Assembly (NCBI GenBank): GCA_016839245.1
Contig: JAEOUN010000006.1
Location: 1 to 33,365 of the forward strand
Reading direction: 5' to 3'
Length of the DNA: 33,365 nt
Origin: Candidatus Thorarchaeota archaeon
Lineage (GTDB): Archaea; Asgardarchaeota; Thorarchaeia; Thorarchaeales; Thorarchaeaceae
Shown: one piece after another, positions 15,252 through 24,463 of the stretch
Layout of the letters: every line of letters begins with the position of its first letter
How positions within the stretch are numbered: position 1 is the first letter of the stretch
The notes under the pieces: generated by a model
Databases searched by the model: none
What the model was told of the DNA's origin: nothing
Seen by the model: the letters and a program-made list of their open reading frames with translations, nothing else
Position numbers and translations under genes: made by a program

Positions 15252-15938
15252 TTGCAGGAAGCGGGACAACTCGATACAATAAAGATTCTCACGGGACAAC
15301 AAGCCATTGATGCCTATAAAGCTCTAGCAGATGAGAATAGGCGACAGATTCTTCATGCATTAAGAGCAAGACGAATGTCCACCTCTGAGTTGGTAGATTT
15401 CTTGTCAAAACAAGATCCCAACAAAGAAGTTAAGCCCCAGACCGTTCGTTATCATATCAAAGAGCTTGAGAAATGCGGATTGATCATTCAGGAAGGGTAT
15501 GAACCTGCTGGGAATGGCAATACCCACATAATGCAAAAGCTGTGGCGTGCTACTGCTGAGAATGTCTTCATTACTACAGGAGACATGGATGGTCTCCCTG
15601 ATAGAAATGGTCATGACTTAGATAGAACCCTTGACATCGTATCCACGATGCGAGAACTTGGACTTAAATTCACAGACGAGATAGAAGTGCAAGCTATTGC
15701 TGATGATTTCTCAAAACGCGACAAACTATATTTGAGAGGATTGGAATTTGCCAAAGAGACTCTCAAACAAGTATGCGAGATTGATCCCAAACTCTATGTT
15801 CTCTTTCGAGAAATATTGAGTATTGTTCGACTCAGTAGCGCAGACTATGATGAGTTTTGGAAAGTCAACCGTAGGATGACTGATGCACTAAGAGAGGCAT
15901 ATCGAAGGGGCGAAGGCAAAAATCCAAAGGTATACTGA
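15252..15938 (+). CDS. ArsR-type winged-helix transcriptional regulator
   Basis: A 228-residue regulator. The N-terminal wHTH (about 15-85) contains AYKALADENRRQILHALRARRMSTSELVDFL and QTVRYHIKELEKCGLIIQEG, an ArsR-like arrangement with recognition helix TVRYHIKEL. The C-terminal 130 residues are helical and charged, with no recognisable ligand domain and no metal-site cysteines of the ArsR kind. Start is TTG at 15252, supported by GGAGAGG at 15236-15242. A TATTACATTTAA box lies just upstream. It ends 10 nt from the convergent Hef stop. Target genes cannot be told. Confidence 0.82.
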   Translation: MQEAGQLDTIKILTGQQAIDAYKALADENRRQILHALRARRMSTSELVDFLSKQDPNKEVKPQTVRYHIKELEKCGLIIQEGYEPAGNGNTHIMQKLWRATAENVFITTGDMDGLPDRNGHDLDRTLDIVSTMRELGLKFTDEIEVQAIADDFSKRDKLYLRGLEFAKETLKQVCEIDPKLYVLFREILSIVRLSSADYDEFWKVNRRMTDALREAYRRGEGKNPKVY

Positions 15939-15948
15939 TCTTCTAGTA

Positions 15949-18315
15949 TCAATCCAATTTGTATTTATGACCAGGATATTCACTCTGTAGAAGATGTCTT
16001 ATTCTTCCAGCTATCTTTGGTCCAACTCCTCTCACCTTACGCAAGGTATCTCTTTCTGCAGAGAAGATGTTTTCAAGTGTACCAAATTCTGTAAGTAGTG
16101 CTCTTGATGTGACAGTATCTACTCCTGGAAATCCTGATAGAATATACTCAAGGGTTTCTGCATCGCTACCTTTTGTATCACCTGAACGAGTCCGTAAGGG
16201 TTTGTTTGAGGTAATTTGCTCAAGATATGCGATTCTGTACAGTACGTTTGCAGTTTCTTCAGCATTTCGAGTCCAAAGGATTGGGACTTGAATTCTTATT
16301 GCAATCGACGCTAATGCGCCATAGATTGATGCTGGATTTATTGCCCGCAGTCCTACGAGTTGCTCACCTTCAATAATCAAGACTGGACGACGATAGGCTG
16401 ACCGAAGAGCAGTCAGTTGCACAAAGAGTCGTCCGTCAATCAAGGATTGAAGAAAATCTGCTGATTCTTTTCTCTCAATAGCAACATCTTCTGATGCAAT
16501 ATAATCCCCAATTTCCAGACTCTCGCCAGTAATTTCAATGTCAAGTCGTGCAAGTTCTCTTGCTACTGCTGTTGGGAGTTCTCGTGAGTCTACGATGAGT
16601 TTTATCTTTTCGGGTCCTTTCTGTGGTGCAATTGGAGTGATTGACTCCGATGCCTCTTGATTCTCTTCTTGACCTGCAAATTCGTCAAGACTTGTCTGAG
16701 TTTCTTTCTCTTCTTCTTCAGCCTCCTTTAGTGCCTTTGGCATCTTCTTCAATTTACTTCTCACACTCCAATAATAGAATTCATCATGTGTCCCTCTTGC
16801 TACAAATATTACTACCCTGCCAGGAAACCGTCGACCAGTTCGACCCTTACGTTGAATATACGGAACAACTGAAGGTACACAGTCATAGAATATGACTAGG
16901 TTACACTCTGGAATATCTAATCCCTCTTCTCCTACTTGGGTAGCGACAAGTATGTTGAACTCGTTATTTCTAAAACCATCAAGAACTTCTACCTGTTTCT
17001 TTTGACTAAATCCTTTATCAGAACCTCTTGAGCTCTGTCCAACAAACCTACTCACTCTTGCGTCTTCTAACTGTTCAAGGATCTCAGTAACTTCAACAGC
17101 AGTGTCACGGAACCTAGTGAAGATTAAAATGTGGGAATCTAGGTCAACAGATAGCTGCTCGCTTACTATTTCAAGTAAATCGTCTGCTTTTGGATGTCTG
17201 TGCCCCTTTGTTATGAGCGCTTCGAGGAGTCTTTCAAACTGCTTGAATTCTGCTCTGGTTACTAGATCACTCACTCCCTTTGAGCTCTTCTTGTTACGAA
17301 TCTCCTCGTGCATCCCTTGTATATATCGATGAGTTGGAGTCAATCCCTGTGTACCAATAAACTCCAAGAGATGGACAATCCGTAAGAGTGCTGTGAGATT
17401 TCTTATTACTAAGAAGAGCCCTTTCGGTGGTTTTGTATATGTTCCAATCTCTTTTCTTACGAGTCCCTGACTCATCAGTATCTCTTTACGCGTCAGTCGT
17501 CGTCCATCGGGTAGATTGAATCCATGACTGATCACAGGTTCTCTATACTCCTCCATTAGAGAATACAATATGTCTTTTAGAACCTCTATCTCTGAAGGGA
17601 GATTTATGAAATGAACTTCAGAATCAACTGATACAATGTAATCCTTTACGTCATTGGATTTTTCATCTCTCACTTCAACATGCGAAAGTTTCAGGTTTTC
17701 GCAGACTATTTTGATATGTTCTGCCTGGTGTCCGGGAGAAGCTGTCAATCCAAGAGAACGCCTGTTCTCTCCTTGGCGTTCATAGAGTTCCGCAATGAAG
17801 GTGTATGCATAATTGCCAACTCCTCTGTGTGCTTCATCATAGACGACCAATGATACATCTGATAAGTCGTAACTATGTTGAATGAGATCGTTCTGTAGCG
17901 CTTGTGGAGTCATCACAATGACTCTTGCTTCATCCCATACAAGTCGCCGTGATTCTGGTGAATCTTGACCTGTCAGACAAATAATTTTCTCTTCATCCAA
18001 ATCCATTACACGCTGTAAGAATCTCGTCTGTTGATCCACAAGTGGTCTCGACGGAGCAAGAATCAGTATTTTTGACCTCGGATGATTTGTTAGACGCTTG
18101 GCAGCAAGTAGAGCTGCAATAACTGTCTTTCCAAGTCCTGTGCTTAGAACGATCAATGTGCTCTGCTTTTCTGCAACCTCTGCAAGATTTACCTGATATG
18201 CTCTATAATCTATGATATTCTTCTTAATCAATGGCATCTCTACGAATTTCTCATTTTCTGCCATACCAACATCCTCGGAAATCAGGTAATTCTCTACTTC
18301 ATTGATAATACTCAC
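15949..18315 (-). CDS. hef: Hef-type fork-structure helicase/nuclease (FANCM/XPF-like)
   Basis: An archaeal Hef protein that unwinds and cuts stalled replication forks and branched DNA. Domains in order: SF2 helicase with Walker A STGLGKT (58-64) and DEAH (160-163). A helical insert follows, then the second RecA domain with ATQVGEEGLDIPECNLV and QRKGRTGR, and a charged linker. The ERCC4 nuclease has VDSRE...GDY...ERK all intact, so it should be catalytic. Tandem HhH (about 730-785, FPGVDTVTSRALL and VRGVGPKIAGRI) ends the protein. At 788 aa it has usual length. GTG at 18315 is supported by AGGAGG 9 nt upstream. It is a single gene diverging from the PRC-barrel-like gene. Confidence 0.95.
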   Translation of the reverse strand: MSIINEVENYLISEDVGMAENEKFVEMPLIKKNIIDYRAYQVNLAEVAEKQSTLIVLSTGLGKTVIAALLAAKRLTNHPRSKILILAPSRPLVDQQTRFLQRVMDLDEEKIICLTGQDSPESRRLVWDEARVIVMTPQALQNDLIQHSYDLSDVSLVVYDEAHRGVGNYAYTFIAELYERQGENRRSLGLTASPGHQAEHIKIVCENLKLSHVEVRDEKSNDVKDYIVSVDSEVHFINLPSEIEVLKDILYSLMEEYREPVISHGFNLPDGRRLTRKEILMSQGLVRKEIGTYTKPPKGLFLVIRNLTALLRIVHLLEFIGTQGLTPTHRYIQGMHEEIRNKKSSKGVSDLVTRAEFKQFERLLEALITKGHRHPKADDLLEIVSEQLSVDLDSHILIFTRFRDTAVEVTEILEQLEDARVSRFVGQSSRGSDKGFSQKKQVEVLDGFRNNEFNILVATQVGEEGLDIPECNLVIFYDCVPSVVPYIQRKGRTGRRFPGRVVIFVARGTHDEFYYWSVRSKLKKMPKALKEAEEEEKETQTSLDEFAGQEENQEASESITPIAPQKGPEKIKLIVDSRELPTAVARELARLDIEITGESLEIGDYIASEDVAIERKESADFLQSLIDGRLFVQLTALRSAYRRPVLIIEGEQLVGLRAINPASIYGALASIAIRIQVPILWTRNAEETANVLYRIAYLEQITSNKPLRTRSGDTKGSDAETLEYILSGFPGVDTVTSRALLTEFGTLENIFSAERDTLRKVRGVGPKIAGRIRHLLQSEYPGHKYKLD

Positions 18316-18366
18316 TGTAAAAAGCCTCCTACTAATATGAAAATCAGTACAAGGAGCTTTAATGAG

Positions 18367-18708
18367 ATGACTACTACCACAAAAGAAAACATGCCAAGCA
18401 TCGAAGCCGAACTCTATGAACTGAGCATGCCAGGTCGATTGATTGGAAAAGAGGTACTTGATAACAGAGCTCGCCGTATTGGCATTGTAAGAAGTATTCG
18501 AATTGCTTTACATCCAACTCGTTCAGAGCTCATAGTGAAAGGCGCAGAAGTTGAATTTCCTGTAGATTTCTCGAAAGTTGATGCAGTTGGCACTGTTGTT
18601 CAACTCAACTCCCTCGTAAAGGATGCAGAGGAAATAGAGGTCCATGATGTGATTCGCCTCCAAAAAGAAGTACTTGACGACATTAAGTCATATCTTGGGA
18701 CACGCTGA
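18367..18708 (+). CDS. PRC-barrel-like small protein
   Basis: A 113-residue protein whose middle (about 25-95) reads as a PRC-barrel: RLIGKEVLDNRARRIGIVRSIRI, then beta strands ELIVKGAEVEFPVDF and DAVGTVVQLNSLV. A helical C-terminal tail follows. PRC-barrels occur in RimM and in archaeal proteins of unknown role, often as RNA or protein contact modules. The open frame begins at 18337. ATG at 18367 is preferred because GGAG (18353-18356) lies 10 nt ahead. It diverges from hef within about 50 nt, so both promoters share the same short region. Confidence 0.7.
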   Translation: MTTTTKENMPSIEAELYELSMPGRLIGKEVLDNRARRIGIVRSIRIALHPTRSELIVKGAEVEFPVDFSKVDAVGTVVQLNSLVKDAEEIEVHDVIRLQKEVLDDIKSYLGTR

Positions 18709-18722
18709 GTCTCAGAAATGCA

Positions 18723-18728
18723 TTATAT
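18723..18728 (+). promoter_or_regulatory. Candidate TATA box and ribosome site for deoC
   Basis: TTATAT at 18723-18728 lies 57 nt ahead of the deoC ATG (18780). GGAGGT (18768-18773) follows with an ideal 6-nt spacer. This marks the likely start of the deoC-AOR-PP-loop transcription unit. Confidence 0.45.
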
Positions 18729-18779
18729 CGAAGAGTTAATAGTGGTTCTTGACTGTCTTCCAAGTCTGGAGGTACGTCA

Positions 18780-19601
18780 ATGGTCCTCACTGTCGAAGAA
18801 CTTGCACAGACAATCGATCATACTGTGCTTAAAGCTGAAACAACTCGCAGCAAGATAAAACAACTCTGTGAAGAAGCAATAACATACAATTTTGCAGCCG
18901 TCTGTATTAATGCAGTCCATGTGGAATATGCTGCTGAGCTTCTTAAAGACTCATCAGTCAAAGTGTGTTCAGTGATAGGATTTCCGCTAGGTGCGACTCT
19001 CTCTGAAGTAAAAGCATTTGAAACCAAAGAAGTTGTAGCTCGTGGTGCGCACGAGGTTGACATGGTGTTGAATATCGGTGCGCTTCGTGATCAGAATTTT
19101 GATTTGGTCCGAAGTGATGTTGAGGGGGTGGTCGCTGCATCTGGTGATGCTCATGTCAAAGTCATCCTTGAAACTGGTCTTCTGACAGATGACCAGAAAA
19201 GAACCGCATGTTTACTCTGCAAAGAAGCAGGTGCTGATTTTGTCAAAACTTCTACAGGATTTGGACCAATGGGTGCAACACCCTATGATGTTAGACTTAT
19301 GAGAGAGGTTGTAGGTCCTTCGATGGGTGTCAAGGCTGCTGGAGGTATAAAGACCTTTAAAGAAGCACTACGATTAATTGATGCTGGCGCTAATAGAATT
19401 GGTACGAGTTCTGGTGTTGGGATAATTGAAGATTATCGCTGGGCGCAGTACAGCGACTCTTGGATGCAACCAGACAAACCTTGCTGGACATGTCCCAGCA
19501 GGATGGCAAACATGTCAAAACAACCCAAAGAAGTGTATCTCTGGTACAAACAACGTTGTCTCACATGCCCCGATAAAGATTACAACGTGTTCACGGATTA
19601 G
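18780..19601 (+). CDS. deoC: Deoxyribose-phosphate aldolase DeoC with cysteine-rich C-terminal extension
   Basis: Cleaves 2-deoxyribose 5-phosphate to glyceraldehyde 3-phosphate and acetaldehyde (or the reverse). It is a class I TIM-barrel aldolase, with catalytic residues Asp94 (HEVDMVLNIG), Schiff-base Lys156 (VKTSTGFG) and Lys185 (VKAAGG), and a phosphate site GTSSG. The aldolase core ends near 220, the usual full length. The protein continues for about 50 residues with two CxxCP motifs (C235/C238 and C260/C263, 21 residues apart) and WYKQRC, looking like a small metal-binding ribbon. ATG at 18780 has GGAGGT. The AOR gene follows after 11 nt with its ribosome site abutting this stop codon, indicating co-transcription. 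Confidence 0.93.
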   Translation: MVLTVEELAQTIDHTVLKAETTRSKIKQLCEEAITYNFAAVCINAVHVEYAAELLKDSSVKVCSVIGFPLGATLSEVKAFETKEVVARGAHEVDMVLNIGALRDQNFDLVRSDVEGVVAASGDAHVKVILETGLLTDDQKRTACLLCKEAGADFVKTSTGFGPMGATPYDVRLMREVVGPSMGVKAAGGIKTFKEALRLIDAGANRIGTSSGVGIIEDYRWAQYSDSWMQPDKPCWTCPSRMANMSKQPKEVYLWYKQRCLTCPDKDYNVFTD

Positions 19602-19612
19602 GAGGATAGAAA

Positions 19613-21412
19613 TTGTCTGATACATCATCTCAACAATACTCTGAGGCTGATTTGCTCTATGTCTCATTAACTGACAAGACTATAACTCGAAAACCTATTC
19701 CCGATGAGCTTTACAAACAATATCTTGGTGGTCGAGGTCTTGGTGTAAAACTGCTCTTTGATAATCTAAAACTTGGTATCAATCCGTTGTCTCCAGAAAA
19801 CTGGCTTATCTTTGCTGTTGGACCATCCACTGCAACCTCTGTTCCAACATCAGGTCGGTTCGTTGTCATCACTAAATCTCCTGCAACTGGAACAATTTTT
19901 GACGCTCATGCTGGTGGATACTTTGGTGCACAGCTCAGACGAGCTGGTATCGCAGCTGTCATCTTTATGGGCGCTTCTGAATCTCCTGTTTATCTCTGGA
20001 TAAATGATGATCAGGTTGAGTTACGTGATGCATCAAAATTCTGGGGTAAGGATACTGATATTGCTACAGACGAATTGCTCAAAGCCACTGACGAAAAAGC
20101 ACAGGTTGCATGTATCGGTCCTGCTGGAGAGAACATGATTAATCTTGCCGCAATTATTACTGATAAACACAGAGCTGCTGGACGTGGTGGTGTAGGAGCG
20201 GTCATGGGCTCAAAGAAACTGAAAGCAATCGTGGTTAAAGGTACAAAAACTGTCGGTGTTGCTGACCCTGAGCGGCTAAAGATATCGGTAGAACGAGCTC
20301 GTCGTTTGATAAAGAAGAACGCTATAACAGACAAATCTCTGCCTATCTATGGGACTCCTGTCTTGGTCGGCATCATTAATGAAGCTGGTATGCTTCCTAC
20401 ATACAATTTCCAAGAGGGCACATTTAATGATGCTGATGGTGTTTCTGGTGAGAAACTTCTAGAACGATTTGCATTGAAACCTTACAATTGTCATGGATGT
20501 CCTATTGGTTGTGGACGTATGAGTAAAGTCAGAGGTAAGGAGATGGGTGGACCAGAGTTTGAGTCAATCTGGGCTCTTGGACCCCAGTGTGGAATTAATG
20601 ATTTAGAATGGATAGCTCTAGCAAATGATAAATGCAATCAACTTGGGATTGACACAATTTCTGTTGGCAGTACTCTAGGTTGCGCAATGGAACTTGTTCA
20701 GAGAGGGCTGCTCGAGTATTCTCTAAAATTTGGTGATACAACTGGTCTCCTTGAGATGATTGAAGATATCGCTCATGTACGAGGTCTTGGTGTTGAGCTA
20801 GGAAAGGGATCAAAGAAGTTCGCTGAGACCTATGGTGCACCAGAGCTAGCAATGCAGGTGAAGGGTCTTGAGATTCCTGCATATGATCCTCGTGGAGTAC
20901 AAGGACATGCACTTGGATATGCAACCTCAAACAGAGGCGGTTGTCATCTTCGGTCATATATGATTGGTCCTGAGATACTGGGAAGTCCTGTGCTTGTTGA
21001 TCGTGATATCACAAAAGGTAAAGCTGATCTGGTCATTCTCTTTCAGAATCTATCTGCTGCAATGGACTCAATGGTTGTGTGTAGATTCACCAACTTTGCA
21101 TGGACTGCTGACGATTATGCTGACATGCTTGCAGCAAATACTGGATTGCCTATCAATGGTAGAGAACTCCTGAAGATAGGATCACGTATCTGGAATTTAG
21201 AACGACTGTTTAACATTCGTGAAGGATTTTCAAAGAAAGATGATATACTTCCTCCACGATTTTCAACTCCTCTACCGGAAGGAGGTTCGCGAAAACGTGT
21301 TGCGAAGATAGATGTTATGCTTCCAGAATACTATTCTCTCAGAGGATGGGATAAGGATGGAAATCCCACTCATGAATTACTCAAGGAATTAGATATCCCT
21401 ATCGAAAAATGA
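19613..21412 (+). CDS. aor: Tungsten/pterin aldehyde ferredoxin oxidoreductase (AOR family)
   Basis: Oxidises aldehydes to carboxylic acids with ferredoxin as acceptor, using tungsten-bis-pyranopterin and one [4Fe-4S] cluster in the cytoplasm. Seen: 599 aa with all four cluster cysteines (C293, C296, C300 in CHGCPIGC; C490 in MVVCRF). The N-terminal domain has YLGGRGLGVKLL and GRFVVITKSPATG. Conserved GGPEFES (acid near the metal) and RGGCHLRSY (His445) also appear. Length is typical. TTG at 19613 is supported by GGAGGAT at 19602-19608. Coupling to deoC suggests acetaldehyde as substrate, but AOR subfamilies differ and the substrate is inferred. Confidence 0.93.
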   Translation: MSDTSSQQYSEADLLYVSLTDKTITRKPIPDELYKQYLGGRGLGVKLLFDNLKLGINPLSPENWLIFAVGPSTATSVPTSGRFVVITKSPATGTIFDAHAGGYFGAQLRRAGIAAVIFMGASESPVYLWINDDQVELRDASKFWGKDTDIATDELLKATDEKAQVACIGPAGENMINLAAIITDKHRAAGRGGVGAVMGSKKLKAIVVKGTKTVGVADPERLKISVERARRLIKKNAITDKSLPIYGTPVLVGIINEAGMLPTYNFQEGTFNDADGVSGEKLLERFALKPYNCHGCPIGCGRMSKVRGKEMGGPEFESIWALGPQCGINDLEWIALANDKCNQLGIDTISVGSTLGCAMELVQRGLLEYSLKFGDTTGLLEMIEDIAHVRGLGVELGKGSKKFAETYGAPELAMQVKGLEIPAYDPRGVQGHALGYATSNRGGCHLRSYMIGPEILGSPVLVDRDITKGKADLVILFQNLSAAMDSMVVCRFTNFAWTADDYADMLAANTGLPINGRELLKIGSRIWNLERLFNIREGFSKKDDILPPRFSTPLPEGGSRKRVAKIDVMLPEYYSLRGWDKDGNPTHELLKELDIPIEK

Positions 21413-21452
21413 AAATGAACTATAATTTCCAATGTGATTAACATTCTAGGAG

Positions 21453-23417
21453 ATGTACCAACTGGTTAGAAGAAAAGACAGTCGAAAAAAGTTCCGAAGA
21501 GGACATGCACCTTACTTAGGTAAGATACGATTCTATTGGTGCGACTCCTGCAATGTACCACGAATTGCTCACACAGAGTGTGCTGTCTGTGGTTCCGAGT
21601 CAAGAATAGTAGACCTATCCCCACCTGGTGACCCGTTTCCTGCAATGGAGGGTCATCTACAGCAAGCCATTAAGACGATTGACGAGCAATTCGGAGAAGG
21701 CATTGGTAGGTCATTACTTCCTCCTACGAAGACCATAGTCATGAATAAGGTTGCTTCCTTGGATGCAATGTATGAGATAATTATTGATGGTGTTATTGTT
21801 GGAAGACTCAGATTTGATATTCCTAAGCGTGCGTACACCTTTTTACTCTCTCCTGAAGGTGCACGTAGAATTGGAAGTAAAAGTAAGCAGAAGTGGGTAT
21901 CAATCCATGATGGTGTTCTGAAGTACTTGAAAGATGGCGCGAATCTTATGCTCCCAGGAATACAGGGATGTGACTCTGGAATTGAAGTTGAAGATGAGGT
22001 CTGGATTATCAATTCAGATGGCAATGTTGTTGGATCTGGCATTGCTCGTATGAGTGGAAAAGAGATGGCTCATAATAAGAAAGGATTCGCTGTGAAGATT
22101 CGTGAAGTTTCTGACCCGCTTCCTCCCTCTGAGAATCCTAAGACCGCGTCTTGGGACGATGCTGTGAATGCTAACCTTGATGATATTGTCAAGATTGAGT
22201 TTGAAGCAGTCCATTTCATCAAGAATACAATAGCTAAGAATGCTAAGCATCCGGTGGTTGTGGGATTTAGTGGAGGAAAGGACTCACTAGCTGCATATCT
22301 TGCTGTAGAAACTGCAACAGGTAACAGTCCTCCTATCTTCTTCATGGATACTGGCATTGAGCTTCCCGAGACTATAGACTTCATCAAGCGATTCGCCAAG
22401 AAGCGTAATGTGAAGATTATCGGAGAGTCTGCAGGTGATAGATTTTGGGAATCAATTGATGTCTTTGGTCCGCCCGCACGGGACTTCAGATGGTGCTGCA
22501 AAGTACTCAAATTAGGTCCAGCTGCAACATCAATTGCAGAAAAGATTGGGGATGAAACATTATCATTCATGGGTCAAAGGAAACTGGAATCATTCCAACG
22601 TTCGATAGAACCAAGAGTCACAGAAAATCCTTGGGTTCCTGGGCAGCTATCAGCTAATCCCATACAAAACTGGAATGCTCTTGAAGTCTGGTTGTACATC
22701 TTTAATAAGAGAGAAGAATTCAATCCATTATATAGCAAGGGCTATCATAGAATGGGTTGCTATCTCTGTCCCGCTTCTCCTCTTGCTGAATTAGAGCGCC
22801 TTCAAAATACGCATTCCAAACTATACCAGAAATGGAGCCAGAAAATGCATGAATGGGCTGTAAAATATGGTTTTCCTGACGAATGGTACGAGCTCGGTTT
22901 TTGGCGATGGAAGACTCTGCCTAAAGGTCAACTTGAACTTGTGAATAGTCTGGGACTAGCTATAACTAGTACTCGTGCAGGTCCTAGTGAAACGATTGAG
23001 CTCAACATCACCAAAGGAATTGCTCCTTGTACAAAATCTGGATTTAGTCTTGAGGGATCATTTTCATCAGGGATTGAGCTCAACAGGCTATCTAAAGTGA
23101 TGCCAATATTTGGAAGGACAAGGATTTCCGAAGAACTTGGAACACTTCATACCATTTCTGATGAGAATCATATCTCTCTCTTTAGTTCAGGCAATGTTGT
23201 TATTCGTGGCCCGAAGGAGCAGACTGTTGATCGATTGGCAAAGCAGGTTGAAAGAGCTGCAAAGAGGGCTCTTCTCTGTCAAGCTTGTGGATCGTGTATT
23301 CCCAAGTGTTCTCAGGATGCCTTACATCTTAATGATGGACAGGTTAGTGTTGATGAGGAAAAATGCATCAACTGCTTAGAATGCGACGAGTGGCCGTGCC
23401 CAACATATCTTACTTAA
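21453..23417 (+). CDS. Zn-ribbon/PUA/PP-loop (PAPS-reductase-like)/ferredoxin multidomain protein
   Basis: Domains in order: zinc ribbon (C30, C33, C43, C46); a pre-PUA region; a PUA RNA-binding domain (about 145-225). Next is a CysH-like PP-loop domain with GFSGGKDS (271-278), and CC (348-349) plus CxxC (436, 439), the spacing of the [4Fe-4S] ligands in APS reductases. A C-terminal two-cluster ferredoxin ends the protein (C609/612/615/619 and C638/641/644/649). The family is known in archaea, where it is annotated as PAPS reductase. The PUA domain points instead to an RNA substrate such as tRNA thiolation; this is inference. The reductase C-terminal ECGxH motif is absent. ATG at 21453 directly abuts TAGGAG, leaving no normal spacer, yet no alternative start exists nearby. 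It follows AOR by 40 nt. Confidence 0.85.
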   Translation: MYQLVRRKDSRKKFRRGHAPYLGKIRFYWCDSCNVPRIAHTECAVCGSESRIVDLSPPGDPFPAMEGHLQQAIKTIDEQFGEGIGRSLLPPTKTIVMNKVASLDAMYEIIIDGVIVGRLRFDIPKRAYTFLLSPEGARRIGSKSKQKWVSIHDGVLKYLKDGANLMLPGIQGCDSGIEVEDEVWIINSDGNVVGSGIARMSGKEMAHNKKGFAVKIREVSDPLPPSENPKTASWDDAVNANLDDIVKIEFEAVHFIKNTIAKNAKHPVVVGFSGGKDSLAAYLAVETATGNSPPIFFMDTGIELPETIDFIKRFAKKRNVKIIGESAGDRFWESIDVFGPPARDFRWCCKVLKLGPAATSIAEKIGDETLSFMGQRKLESFQRSIEPRVTENPWVPGQLSANPIQNWNALEVWLYIFNKREEFNPLYSKGYHRMGCYLCPASPLAELERLQNTHSKLYQKWSQKMHEWAVKYGFPDEWYELGFWRWKTLPKGQLELVNSLGLAITSTRAGPSETIELNITKGIAPCTKSGFSLEGSFSSGIELNRLSKVMPIFGRTRISEELGTLHTISDENHISLFSSGNVVIRGPKEQTVDRLAKQVERAAKRALLCQACGSCIPKCSQDALHLNDGQVSVDEEKCINCLECDEWPCPTYLT

Positions 23418-24448
23418 GCTTTCATCAGTGGGAATCTCTTCTTCCAACGTTTTGATAATTCACTACATGTCAGTAGCTCAGGATCTGAATCCTTTATCAT
23501 ATTTAGCAAAGCCCTGAATGCACCATGGTGCCTAGGATGTCCAAAATCCTCTTGATCAGGATGCAAAATGAAGACTGCGAGTCCTCCTTTTGAGCGGATA
23601 TAGTCCATTTTCTTTTTCCATATATCCAGTATCTTGTCCTCTGAAAGTTTGTAATAATACAAGAGGGTCCAATCCTGCGGCATGGATACTGGTATCTCCA
23701 ACATCGGACTCTGTTGCCATTGCATTCCATCATGATAGAGTGGATAATATGGAAAGACAGAGCGGCATCCCGTTGACGCGTATCCAATAGTGGATTCATC
23801 GGTGTCCGGAAATGACGAGTCCCATTCGAAGCCCGCTTCAGTCAGATGTTTAATCATTACTTTTGTTCTATGAAGCCAAGGTGCTCTATATCCTCTTAAT
23901 GGCACACTCAATTCATCAGCTCGCATTGCTGCAGCATTGATTCGTTCTCTCTGTTCCTCGCTTGAGAGAAATGCGAATTTACCATCATGATGCAATCCAT
24001 GCATTCCAAAATCAAATCCATCTTTTACGAGGGCCTTAATATAATCCGGGTCTATGTTGTATTCAAATGAATTTGGTACGATATTGAAGGTTGAAACAAT
24101 ATCTTCATCTCTCTCCATCTCAACAAATTTGGAAAAACCATATTCATATCCTCCTCGAGTATCAATATCATGGGTCATGATTATGCCAAATTCCTTTTCC
24201 CAGAATTCACGTTTTTCCTCTGTCGAGGGATCTAGTCTATCTGCAAGATCATCGATTGGGAAATTTCTTCTCTTAAAAGAATCAGATTTTCGTGGTCTTA
24301 ACAAAGAAAGCATTGAAGCAAAGGAGTTTCGAATCTGATAGGGAACAAATTCGACGAAACCGAGGCCAACTCCGAATTTTATTGCTACAGGAGGTTTGTA
24401 TTCTATATCCATCTCATTTCGATAATAATCACTTTCTGATATTTTCAA
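23414..24448 (-). CDS. Polysaccharide deacetylase (CE4/NodB family)
   Basis: Predicted metal-dependent de-N-acetylase acting on an amino-sugar glycan or glycolipid. Seen: THDID (92-96, catalytic base and metal Asp), HGLHHD (150-155, metal histidines), RGYRAPW (motif 3), and LHPDQ near the C terminus. This is a full set of NodB motifs in a 344-residue protein. There is no signal peptide or membrane helix, so it is probably cytoplasmic. TTG at 24448 follows GGTGAT. It comes 15 nt after the acyltransferase stop in the same operon. Its TAA interlocks with the stop of the convergent PP-loop gene. Confidence 0.85.
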   Translation of the reverse strand: MKISESDYYRNEMDIEYKPPVAIKFGVGLGFVEFVPYQIRNSFASMLSLLRPRKSDSFKRRNFPIDDLADRLDPSTEEKREFWEKEFGIIMTHDIDTRGGYEYGFSKFVEMERDEDIVSTFNIVPNSFEYNIDPDYIKALVKDGFDFGMHGLHHDGKFAFLSSEEQRERINAAAMRADELSVPLRGYRAPWLHRTKVMIKHLTEAGFEWDSSFPDTDESTIGYASTGCRSVFPYYPLYHDGMQWQQSPMLEIPVSMPQDWTLLYYYKLSEDKILDIWKKKMDYIRSKGGLAVFILHPDQEDFGHPRHHGAFRALLNMIKDSDPELLTCSELSKRWKKRFPLMKA

Positions 24449-24463
24449 AATTCCATCACCTTA

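Noticed and set aside
22070..22570. 166-codon open frame on the minus strand
   Set aside because: Wholly antisense to the PP-loop protein gene, Ser/Ala-rich with no recognisable motif.
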